Assembly (NCBI RefSeq): GCF_001007875.1
Contig: NZ_CP011412.1
Coordinates: 1,302,001-1,366,000, forward strand
Direction: 5' to 3'
DNA from: Sedimenticola thiotaurini
GTDB taxonomy: Bacteria; Pseudomonadota; Gammaproteobacteria; Chromatiales; Chromatiaceae
DNA length: 64,000 nt
Part shown: positions 26,973-34,600 of the stretch, piece by piece
Layout: every line of letters starts with the position of its first letter
Numbering within the stretch: position 1 is the stretch's first letter
The notes under the pieces: model-generated
Told to the model about the DNA's origin: nothing
Databases searched by the model: none
What the model saw: the letters and a program-made list of their open reading frames with translations, nothing else
Translations under genes and position numbers: made by a program

Positions 26973-27512
26973 ATGTTAACCAGAGATAACACCGGCCTTA
27001 TTGTTGTCGATATACAGGGCAAGCTGGCCGAAATTGTCCACCAGAGTGAACAGCTGATTACCAACACCCTGGCCCTGATCCAAGGGGCCAAGGTGCTGAA
27101 TCTGCCGATCCTTTGGCTGGAACAGAATCCCGAAAAACTCGGCCCTACCACACCGGCAATCGCCGCAGCCCTGGTACCCCGTGAACCGATCACCAAATAC
27201 ACCTTCGACGGTTTTGGTTCGGTGGAGTTTGAGGATGCCGTCAAACAGTCCGGCGTTGGTCGTTGGCTGGTATGCGGTATCGAAACCCATATCTGTGTGT
27301 ACCAGACCGTATCCAGCCTGGTCCATCTCGGCTACGACGTGGAGTTGGTCTGCGACTGTGTCTCGTCCCGCACCCTGGCCAACAAGGAGCTGGCCATTGC
27401 CAAGCTCACCGCCAACGGTGTCGGGATCACTGGAGTGGAGATGTGCCTCTATGAACTGGTGGGTGACTGTCGATCCGGCGAGTTCCGTGACATACTCCGA
27501 CTCATCAAGTAA
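26973..27512 (+). CDS. Isochorismatase-family cysteine hydrolase
   Basis: A 179-residue hydrolase of the YcaC-like branch. The catalytic triad can be placed: Asp13 in GLIVVDIQGKL, Lys in EPITKYTFDGF (about residue 73), and Cys in VCGIETHICVYQTV (about 109). These enzymes hydrolyse amides, ureas or vinyl ethers; the substrate here is unknown. TGAGG precedes the ATG by seven bases. It follows the PEBP-like gene by 90 bp in the same direction and may share a message. Confidence 0.9.
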   Translation: MLTRDNTGLIVVDIQGKLAEIVHQSEQLITNTLALIQGAKVLNLPILWLEQNPEKLGPTTPAIAAALVPREPITKYTFDGFGSVEFEDAVKQSGVGRWLVCGIETHICVYQTVSSLVHLGYDVELVCDCVSSRTLANKELAIAKLTANGVGITGVEMCLYELVGDCRSGEFRDILRLIK

Positions 27513-27584
27513 TCCAAGCCGACAGGGCAGACACGCTTAAGTGCTGTTCGCCCTGCCGACCTGACGCCCGACTTTCCAATATCC

Positions 27585-27914
27585 ATGGCATACCTCTACC
27601 TGACAGTCGCTATCATCGCTGAAGTGATCGCCACCAGCGCGCTGAAGGCTTCCGCGGAATTTACCAGACTCTACCCCACTCTGCTGGTGGTTGTGGGTTA
27701 TGGTCTGGCGTTCTACTTCCTGACCCTGGCACTGCGGACCATCCCGATCGGCATCACCTACGCCATCTGGTCCGGTTTCGGTATTGTGCTGATCACCATC
27801 GCCGGCACTTTCCTGTACCGGGAGATCCCGGACGTCCCCGCCATGATCGGTATGGGCCTGATTATCGCCGGCGTGCTGGTGATTCACATCTTTTCAAAAA
27901 CCATCAGCCACTGA
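27585..27914 (+). CDS. SMR family multidrug efflux protein (EmrE-like)
   Basis: The 109-residue protein has four hydrophobic helices and matches E. coli EmrE. The essential glutamate is Glu13 in AIIAEVIATSALK. YAIWSGFGIVLITIAG (third helix) and GLIIAGVLVIHIFSK (fourth helix) are typical of the drug-exporting rather than the guanidinium-exporting branch. It would export cationic hydrophobic compounds using the proton gradient as a dimer. No good ribosome site is visible. It is probably independent of the isochorismatase gene. Confidence 0.92.
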   Translation: MAYLYLTVAIIAEVIATSALKASAEFTRLYPTLLVVVGYGLAFYFLTLALRTIPIGITYAIWSGFGIVLITIAGTFLYREIPDVPAMIGMGLIIAGVLVIHIFSKTISH

Positions 27915-28036
27915 ACCAGGCCATTCAAATCACTGCAGTGGAAACAGGCGCCTGAATCGGATGTATTAAGCAACGGAAACGCTCATCTATAATGGAAAGG
28001 TGTGCCACACCAAACCCATACCGATTAAGGTGCGCC

Positions 28037-28393
28037 ATGAACATTCTGCTCAAACGGGCCTATGACCCGGCCGATCCCGGGGATGGCTTCCGGATACTGG
28101 TGGACCGCCTATGGCCCCGGGGCCTTTCCCGGGAGAGTGCGAAGATTGACCTGTGGCTGAAGTCCATCGCTCCTTCCAATGAACTGAGAAAGTGGTATCA
28201 GCATGATCCTGAAAAGTGGCCCGAATTCCAGAAACGCTATTTCGCGGAACTGGACACCAACAGGGCAGCGGTCACGGAACTGATCAACCACCTCAAGCGG
28301 CAAAATGTGACGTTTCTGTTCGGCACCAAGGATCTGCAATACAATAATGCGGCCGCTTTAAAGACCTATGTGGAATCAAAACTGGCCCGTTAG
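28037..28393 (+). CDS. DUF488 family protein, YeaO-like
   Basis: A 118-residue protein of the compact YeaO-type DUF488 group. Family marks are ILLKRAYDPADPGDGFRILVDRLWPRGLSR (in parts), the WLKSIAPSNELRKWY block, and VTFLFGTKD. AAGG lies six bases before the ATG at 28037, which is preferred over an upstream in-frame ATG. The family is common but uncharacterised. It stands between the SMR gene and the sigma-54 promoter region. Confidence 0.88.
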   Translation: MNILLKRAYDPADPGDGFRILVDRLWPRGLSRESAKIDLWLKSIAPSNELRKWYQHDPEKWPEFQKRYFAELDTNRAAVTELINHLKRQNVTFLFGTKDLQYNNAAALKTYVESKLAR

Positions 28394-28720
28394 GGCATAC
28401 CAGCCGCTCAAACACCACATTTACAGATATCGCACCTTCGTTTGAGACATCGCCGCCGCCCTGATGCAGGGGCTAGCCCTCCGGGGTCTTCAGAGTCAAT
28501 GGTTATCAACCCAGCCGGCAAAACGTCAGAATTTTTTACACTCACCCCATTAAAAGAGTGGTATATGGTAAGACATCGCAAGTAACCCATTGAGTGTAAA
28601 TTAAATTCTTAATTTGGCATTTAATTTGCTTAATATGGCGTGAAATTTGGGTAAGGTTAAATTAACAGGCAAACTGAATTTCTAATTAAAATTTGGTACA
28701 CCTAAGAAGGGTTCTTCATA
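28394..28720 (+). promoter_or_regulatory. AT-rich regulatory region before the PEP-CTERM gene
   Basis: There is no gene in these 327 bp. The second half is strikingly AT-rich. It contains a perfect 10-bp inverted repeat, TTTACACTCA (28535-28544) and TGAGTGTAAA (28591-28600), followed by a sigma-54-type promoter at 28614-28630. The arms lie about 14-80 bp upstream of the -24 element, where an enhancer-binding protein could act. The leader to the ATG is about 80 nt, ending in AAGAAGGG as ribosome site. Confidence 0.65.
28614..28630 (+). promoter_or_regulatory. Sigma-54 (RpoN) promoter, -24/-12
   Basis: TTGGCAT-TTAAT-TTGCT fits the consensus TTGGCACG-N4-TTGCW. The invariant GG (28616-28617) and GC (28628-28629) have the required 10-bp separation. 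Only the two bases after TTGGCA differ from consensus. Transcription should start near 28641. Confidence 0.75.
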
Positions 28721-29548
28721 ATGAATAAAAACATCGCTTTCCTTTTGACGCTTGTAGCAGCTGGTATGACCCAGTCGGGTACGGTTTCGGCTGCAATCAG
28801 TTATGACCAGAACGTTACGCCTGATGTGATCTTTGGTTCCGGCGTCAGCAACGGCTCTTTCACCGTGGACCGCAACAACGGCATCGAACTGGGACTGCGT
28901 GGCAAGCTGCGCCACAACGCAGCCGGTAACCCGGAAAACACTTTTAACAGCAATGGTGATGGCACCTACAGCTTTGACGCAGGCGTCGCACCGGGCCAGT
29001 CCTCCCCCACCGCGGTCTGGAGCTTTGAGTGGTCAATCAATACTGACTTTGACGGTAGCACCGGTCTCAATGTCGGTGACCTGACCTACGCTCTGGGTCT
29101 GGACAACGATCCGTCGCAGGACACCAGCTTCACCGTTTTCGATCCCATTTTCGATCTTGGCGGTTTGACACCACCCGATCATTCATTCGGGAACAACAGC
29201 ACTGGTAATGGTGGCGGTGAAGAAACTTTGAGTTGGTTTTCCATATCGTTCTTCGGCACAATTGGCATAACCGGCTATAACGATCTGGTAGCAGACAACA
29301 ACGTGGCACAAAACTCCTGGAAGCCACACTGGTACTTCGCCTCTTTTGACCCCACGGTCGACGGCACTTACGACATCTACCTGGCCGCTTTCGATGACAG
29401 TGGCGCCCAGCAGGCGCGCACCGAGATACAGATCATTGTCGGTAACGGGGCTGCTGCTGATGTACCGGAACCCGCCACCCTCGCACTGATGTGTCTGGGT
29501 CTGGCCGGCGTCGGTTATGGACGGCAACGTAGCAGAAGAAACGCCTGA
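28721..29548 (+). CDS. PEP-CTERM sorted secreted protein
   Basis: The 275-residue protein has an N-terminal signal peptide cleaved near TVSA-AIS. Its C-terminus is a PEP-CTERM signal: VPEPATLALMCLGLAGVGYG then RQRSRR, that is, the Pro-Glu-Pro motif, a hydrophobic helix and a basic end. The middle is low in cysteine and rich in Asn/Gly/Asp, typical of surface or matrix proteins in this class, with no enzyme motif. An exosortase would process the tail; none is encoded in this window. It has a dedicated sigma-54 promoter and terminator, so it is a single-gene unit. Function unknown, possibly biofilm or exopolysaccharide matrix. Confidence 0.92.
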   Translation: MNKNIAFLLTLVAAGMTQSGTVSAAISYDQNVTPDVIFGSGVSNGSFTVDRNNGIELGLRGKLRHNAAGNPENTFNSNGDGTYSFDAGVAPGQSSPTAVWSFEWSINTDFDGSTGLNVGDLTYALGLDNDPSQDTSFTVFDPIFDLGGLTPPDHSFGNNSTGNGGGEETLSWFSISFFGTIGITGYNDLVADNNVAQNSWKPHWYFASFDPTVDGTYDIYLAAFDDSGAQQARTEIQIIVGNGAAADVPEPATLALMCLGLAGVGYGRQRSRRNA

Positions 29549-29571
29549 TCGATTACCGATCATCGGTACAG

Positions 29572-29598
29572 AACCCCGCTTCGGCGGGGTTTTTTTTA
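29572..29598 (+). terminator. Intrinsic terminator after the PEP-CTERM gene
   Basis: AACCCCGC-TTC-GGCGGGGTT followed by a T-run, 24 bp after the stop codon. A textbook tetraloop-like terminator. Confidence 0.93.
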
Positions 29599-29751
29599 TG
29601 CCTGTGGAATTCGTCGCCGCTTCGATCGGGGTCATGCCGGTAGGCGAGCCGGGACGCTGTCAGCAGCGTCCCGGTGGCCTGAGTTCAGAGAAACAACAAC
29701 GGCCCAGGCCCACCCATTCCCTGGCGTTTCTGCCCACAATCCCCCGATCCG

Positions 29752-30636
29752 CTACACTCCGTTCTGGGCCAGGATATAGGCCAGGGCCAGGGGAATCACC
29801 AACAGGCTACCCAGATTTCCCAGCATGACAATGGAGGCCACCTTGCGGGGCTCCTGGTTGTACTTCTCCGCCACCATGAAGTTGAGTACCGCGGGCGGCA
29901 GTACGCTGAACAGCAGCAGCTGGCCGTACTGCAGCGCCGGCAGATCCAGGAAAGGACTCATCAGCAACAGCATGACCAGCCCGCTGGCCGGACAGATCAG
30001 GGCGCCGATAACTCCGATACGCCAGTCCTTCAGATCCACACCGGTAAGACGCACCCCCAGTGAAAAGAGCATCAGGGGGATAGCCACCTGCCCCACCATC
30101 TCGATGGAGACCGACAGCACCTGGGGTAACACCCAGCCGGTGAGACTGAAGGCGATACCCACTACCGTGGCCAACACCATCGGGATACGCAGAATACCCA
30201 CCAACGAAGTTCGATGATCCAGCATCTTCATGCCGACACTGAAGTGCAACGTGTTCTCCACGATAAACAGCACCACCGCTGCCGGTAGCGCCGCCTCACC
30301 AAATGCAAACAGGGCCAGTGGCAACCCCATATTGCCAGAGTTGGAGAACATCATGGGCGGCACAAAGGTCTTGGCCTGGTAGTTCAGCAAGCGGGCCACA
30401 ACCCAGGCCAACAGACCGGAACCCAGCACCACCACCAGCCCGGCGATGGCCAGCTCCTGGTAGGTACCCAGAGCAAAACTCTTCTGGGACAGCACATGGA
30501 AAATCAACGCCGGAACAAAGATATCCAGGTTGATCTGATTGGCTGCCGCCATATCCGGCGCATGACGACGCCCATAGAGATAGCCCACCAGGACGATGGC
30601 GAAGATTGGAAAAATGATGCTGAAAATCTGCTGCAT
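29752..30636 (-). CDS. AEC family transporter (auxin efflux carrier type)
   Basis: A 294-residue membrane protein with about ten hydrophobic segments. AEC family features include the N-terminal FPIFAIVLVGYLYGRR, NLDIFVPALIFHVLS, the MMFSNSGNMGLPLALFAFG central motif, and IPLMLFSLGVRLTG. Bacterial members carry malate, malonate or similar acids or amines. It is divergent from the lutABC operon, so lactate or a related hydroxy acid would be a reasonable but untested substrate. Its stop faces the PEP-CTERM terminator. Confidence 0.88.
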   Translation of the reverse strand: MQQIFSIIFPIFAIVLVGYLYGRRHAPDMAAANQINLDIFVPALIFHVLSQKSFALGTYQELAIAGLVVVLGSGLLAWVVARLLNYQAKTFVPPMMFSNSGNMGLPLALFAFGEAALPAAVVLFIVENTLHFSVGMKMLDHRTSLVGILRIPMVLATVVGIAFSLTGWVLPQVLSVSIEMVGQVAIPLMLFSLGVRLTGVDLKDWRIGVIGALICPASGLVMLLLMSPFLDLPALQYGQLLLFSVLPPAVLNFMVAEKYNQEPRKVASIVMLGNLGSLLVIPLALAYILAQNGV

Positions 30637-30904
30637 GGGCTGGATGACCTGAATCGTGACGGCTGGATTTAAAAGCCGCTAGTATCTCCGGTGAATTGGG
30701 AAAAAACCAGCGGCCCGGCAGATCATGTCGCTCCGGATCGGCAGTTCCGGTGCTTCGGCCTGTTCATCAATACCCCATGCCCTATAATGACGACTATTCA
30801 AATAGCGCCGACTGTTGTGAATTTCTGACCGGGCCTGTCACCACACTCGGCACATACAACGATTCTGTGTACAGCTTTTTGATCCACCCTACCCAGGAGA
30901 CACC

Positions 30905-31672
30905 ATGTCTTTGACAAAGCAGTACCCGGGCAAACCCGAGAAAGTCTACTTTTTCGGCACCTGCCTGATCGACCTGCTCTATCCCCAGGCCGGACTGGCC
31001 GGCATGCAGCTGATCCGCCGCGAAGGGGTCCAGGTGATCTTTCCCCAGGACCAGACCTGTTGCGGCCAACCCGCCTGGAACGCCGGCTACCGGGAACAGG
31101 CAGAGGCGGTGGTGCTGAATCAGATTCGCTGCTTTCCGGAAGAGTATCCGGTAGTGGTACCATCCGGCTCCTGCGCCGGTATGCTGCGTAACCAGTACCC
31201 GGAACTGTTCCGGGACAAGCCCGAAGCGCAGCAGGTGGAGCGCTTCTCGAAACGGATCTTCGAGCTGACCGAGTTCCTGGTGCATGTCCTTAAGATCGAA
31301 CTGAAGGATCTCGGCCAACCTACCAAAGTGGCCCTGCACGCCTCCTGTTCAGCACGCCGGGAGATGGATGTTGCCGGTGAGCACGAAGCACTGCTGCAGC
31401 AACTCGAAAACGTGCAACTGGTGGAACAGGTGCGCAAAGCGGAGTGCTGCGGCTTCGGCGGCACCTTTGCGGTCAAGCATCCCGATATCTCCGCCGCCAT
31501 GGTGGCGGACAAGGCCCAGGCGATCACCGATACCGGGGCTGACCAACTGGTGAGCGGCGATTGCGGCTGCCTGATGAACATCACCGGACACATGGAACAC
31601 CAGGGCGTTGGCCCCAAGGGCCAGCACATCGCCAGTTTTCTCTGGGAGCGCACCCATGACCCAAAAAGCTGA
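30905..31672 (+). CDS. lutA: Lactate utilisation protein A, (Fe-S)-binding subunit
   Basis: The 255-residue protein has two CCG-domain repeats typical of LutA/LldE: QTCCGQPAWNAG near residue 57 and AECCGFGGTFAVKHP near 182, plus Cys residues in FFGTCLID and LHASCSARR. LutA, LutB and LutC together form an Fe-S lactate oxidase complex that converts L-lactate to pyruvate. CAGGAG lies seven bases before the ATG. The stop overlaps the lutB start by 17 bp, so the three genes are translationally linked. Confidence 0.93.
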   Translation: MSLTKQYPGKPEKVYFFGTCLIDLLYPQAGLAGMQLIRREGVQVIFPQDQTCCGQPAWNAGYREQAEAVVLNQIRCFPEEYPVVVPSGSCAGMLRNQYPELFRDKPEAQQVERFSKRIFELTEFLVHVLKIELKDLGQPTKVALHASCSARREMDVAGEHEALLQQLENVQLVEQVRKAECCGFGGTFAVKHPDISAAMVADKAQAITDTGADQLVSGDCGCLMNITGHMEHQGVGPKGQHIASFLWERTHDPKS

Positions 31673-33074
31673 GTTCGACCAACGGGTAAAGCAAGCCCTG
31701 GACAATCCCCAGCTGCGGCGCAATTTCCGCGTCACCATGGATGGGCTGATGGAGAAGCGCGACAAGGCGTTTCCCGACAAGGCGTTCCTGGAGGAGCTGC
31801 GCACCATCGGCGCCAATATCCGCGCCAACGCTCTGGCCCGGCAGCCGGAACTGCTGGAGCAGCTGGAGGCCAACTGCACCCGCAACGGCATACAGGTGCA
31901 CTGGGCCGAGACCATTGAGCAGGCCAACCGGATTGTGCTCGACATCATGGAGCGGCACCACGCCACCCGCATGATCAAGGGCAAATCCATGGTCTCGGAA
32001 GAGATGCAGATGAACCACTTCCTGGAAGCGAAGGGTAAAAGCTGCGTTGAATCGGACCTGGGTGAATACATTATCCAGCTGGATAACGAGGCACCCTCCC
32101 ACATCATTGCCCCGGCCATCCACAAGAGCAAACAGGAGGTTGCCAGGCTGTTCAAGGCCAAGCATCCCGACATCCCCTACAGTGAGGATATCGACACCCT
32201 GACCCGCAGTGCGCGCCAGATCCTGCGGCGCAAATTCCACGACGCGGAGATTGGGCTGTCCGGGGTCAACTTTGCAGTGGCGGAGACCGGCACCCTCTGC
32301 CTGGTGGAGAACGAAGGTAACGGTCGCCTTTGTACCACGGTACCGCCGGTACACATTGCTGTCACCGGCATCGAGAAGGTGGTGGAGAAGCTGGCGGATG
32401 TTCCGCCCCTGCTGAAACTGCTGACCCGTTCCGCCACCGGCCAGCACATCACTACCTACTTCAACATGATCAGCTCGCCCCGCAAGCCGGGTGAGCGGGA
32501 TGGCCCGAAAGAGGTACACCTGGTGCTGCTGGATAACCAGCGCTCCCGGATCTACGGGGACAGTGAACTGTTCGACAGCCTGCGCTGCATCCGCTGCGGC
32601 GCCTGCATGAACCACTGCCCGGTCTATACCCGTATTGGTGGTCACGCCTACGGCCCGCCGATTCCCGGTCCGATCGGCTCGGTCATCGAACCCCAGAAAT
32701 TCGGCCTGGAAAACTTCGGTGTCCTGGCCACCGCCTCCACCCTGTGCGGCGCCTGTGGCGAAGCCTGTCCGGTACGGATACCGCTGCCGAAACTGCTGCA
32801 CCGGCTACGCTACGAACAGGTGCGGGAAGACCGCACCGGCGCCACCATCGGTCAGGGCTCGCAACGCTCCGGAAAAGAGGCACTGATCTGGAAACTGTGG
32901 AGCTGGATACACGCCACCCCGTTGGTCTATCGCAGTGCTACCCGGCTGGCCAGTCTGTTCAGAAACCGTATACCAAACCGTATCGGCCCCTGGAGCCAGG
33001 TACGGACCACACCACGGATCGCCCCGAAATCGTTACACCAACTGGCCCGGGAAGAGGGTTTTAAGCATGAATAA
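31656..33074 (+). CDS. lutB: Lactate utilisation protein B, Fe-S protein
   Basis: A 472-residue protein. The N-terminal two thirds carry the LUD-type domain with HHATRMIKGKSMVSEE and the FAVAETGTLCLVENEGN block; the C-terminal ferredoxin region has CIRCGACMNHCPVY and LCGACGEACPVRIP, two 4Fe-4S cysteine sets. The start at 31656 follows GGGAG with seven-base spacing and overlaps lutA. Its stop overlaps lutC by eight bases. It passes electrons from lactate to the respiratory chain. Confidence 0.94.
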   Translation: MTQKAEFDQRVKQALDNPQLRRNFRVTMDGLMEKRDKAFPDKAFLEELRTIGANIRANALARQPELLEQLEANCTRNGIQVHWAETIEQANRIVLDIMERHHATRMIKGKSMVSEEMQMNHFLEAKGKSCVESDLGEYIIQLDNEAPSHIIAPAIHKSKQEVARLFKAKHPDIPYSEDIDTLTRSARQILRRKFHDAEIGLSGVNFAVAETGTLCLVENEGNGRLCTTVPPVHIAVTGIEKVVEKLADVPPLLKLLTRSATGQHITTYFNMISSPRKPGERDGPKEVHLVLLDNQRSRIYGDSELFDSLRCIRCGACMNHCPVYTRIGGHAYGPPIPGPIGSVIEPQKFGLENFGVLATASTLCGACGEACPVRIPLPKLLHRLRYEQVREDRTGATIGQGSQRSGKEALIWKLWSWIHATPLVYRSATRLASLFRNRIPNRIGPWSQVRTTPRIAPKSLHQLAREEGFKHE

Positions 33075-33723
33075 GGCACGCGACAACATTCTGGCCCGGC
33101 TGCGGGCCCGCTCCACGGAGATCCCTCCCGTGGAGCTGGATCGGGGCTTCCGGTCGCCCGACTGGAACCGGCAACAACGTATCGAGCTGTTCTGCAAGGC
33201 GATGACCTCGGTCCGAACCGAGATACACCGGGTAAGAGCATCGGACTGGGCCGACCGGCTGGCGCAGTTGGTCAAGGAGAGAAAGCTCAACAACCTGCTC
33301 TATGCACCCAACGGCCCGCTGGCCAGGCAGATCGAAGCGGCCTGGCGCAACGGAGAAGCGCTACCGGAGCTGGTGTCCCGGACGGCAGAGCTGGATGAGT
33401 GGAAAGAGGAGCTGTTCTTCGGCATCGACGCCGCCATCACCTCCACCCGTGGCGGCATCGCCGAAGTGGGTGCTCTCATTCTCTGGCCGACCCCGCAAGA
33501 GCCCCGCAGTTTCTCCCTGGTGCCACCGATCCATATCGCCGTAGTGAAAGCGGATCAGCTGCACAACACCTTTGCCGACGCCATTGCCGATGAAAACTGG
33601 CAAGCCGGCATGCCCACCAATGCAGTGCTGATCTCCGGTCCCTCCAAGTCTGCGGATATCGAACAGACACTGGCCTACGGTGTGCACGGACCGGTGGAAC
33701 TGATTGTGCTGCTGATCGAATAG
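33067..33723 (+). CDS. lutC: Lactate utilisation protein C (LUD domain)
   Basis: The 218-residue LUD-domain protein starts MNKARDNILARLRAR, the usual LutC opening, at the ATG overlapping the end of lutB. The DAAITSTRGGIAEVGALILW motif lies near residues 118-137, followed by SLVPPIHIAVVKADQL. It completes the lutABC operon. A further in-frame extension upstream lies within lutB and is not the real start. About 250 bp without a gene follow before sprT. Confidence 0.92.
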   Translation: MNKARDNILARLRARSTEIPPVELDRGFRSPDWNRQQRIELFCKAMTSVRTEIHRVRASDWADRLAQLVKERKLNNLLYAPNGPLARQIEAAWRNGEALPELVSRTAELDEWKEELFFGIDAAITSTRGGIAEVGALILWPTPQEPRSFSLVPPIHIAVVKADQLHNTFADAIADENWQAGMPTNAVLISGPSKSADIEQTLAYGVHGPVELIVLLIE

Positions 33724-33975
33724 AAGCGATACTGACAAACAGCTGAACCGATAATTCGGACCTATTCAACCGGCAGCGTTCTGGCCCCTGCCGCAGCTTG
33801 CCTGTATGCTCTCTACCCCTCTGTGTGGCGATTGCGCAGGGTGGAAACGTTTTTTGCGCCCACGGAATAATGACTCTGCCCACCCAGCCCGATGAAATCT
33901 GGTCAGAAGCAGTTACGCTTATGGCTTTGCAGTGCCTGCGGCCCCATGCGGGCTTGGCCGAAACGATACAAAATA

Positions 33976-34518
33976 ATGGATAACCCGATTCAGACGTTTG
34001 ACAACCCACTCCAGCAACAGGTGGAAGCCCGCACCCAGCAGTTGCTGGCGACCGCCCGGCTACACTTCCAACAGGATCCCGGCCGGGTGGTAATCCGCTT
34101 CGACCTCACCGGCAAGGCCGCCGGCATGGCCATGTTCCCCTACCGGGGGACACCGGTAATCCGCTACAACGCACTACTGTTGGCCGAAAACCGGGAGGAC
34201 TTCCTCACGCGCACCGTACCCCATGAAGTGGCCCACGTGGTCGCCCGCCAACTGTTTGGCAAACGGATCAAACCGCACGGTGCAGAGTGGCGCCAGGTTA
34301 TGCAACTGTTTGGCGCCGAGGCCTCCCGCTGTCACAACTACGACGTCAGTCGCTCCGTGCGACGCAGGTTGAAACGCTACGCCTATCGTTGTGGTTGTCG
34401 CACCCACCAGCTCAGCAGCATTCGGCATAACCGGGTTAAACGGGGTCAGACCTATCACTGCCTGGCCTGCAAACAGCCGCTTATCGCCCTGGAAAAATCA
34501 GACCCATCCGACCGCTGA
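33976..34518 (+). CDS. sprT: SprT family zinc metalloprotease-like protein
   Basis: A 180-residue protein with the zinc-protease motif HEVAHVVARQLFG near residue 80 and KPHGAEWRQVM after it, then a C-terminal zinc ribbon made of YRCGCRTHQLSS and YHCLACKQPL. This is the layout of bacterial SprT, related to the Spartan protease. The start at 33976 (MDNPIQTFDN) is chosen because upstream in-frame codons do not resemble the family. No clear ribosome site is visible. Its cellular target is not established. Confidence 0.9.
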   Translation: MDNPIQTFDNPLQQQVEARTQQLLATARLHFQQDPGRVVIRFDLTGKAAGMAMFPYRGTPVIRYNALLLAENREDFLTRTVPHEVAHVVARQLFGKRIKPHGAEWRQVMQLFGAEASRCHNYDVSRSVRRRLKRYAYRCGCRTHQLSSIRHNRVKRGQTYHCLACKQPLIALEKSDPSDR

Positions 34519-34600
34519 TCAGGCAACAGAAACCGGCCAATTCATAAAATGGTAACAATCGGAGACTAGCCTTGCTTCCGCTTCAGACAACAGAGGTGGA

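Noticed and set aside
33724-33975. Possible small RNA between lutC and sprT
   Set aside because: A short GC-rich imperfect stem is present near 33936-33956, but no promoter or terminator could be supported.
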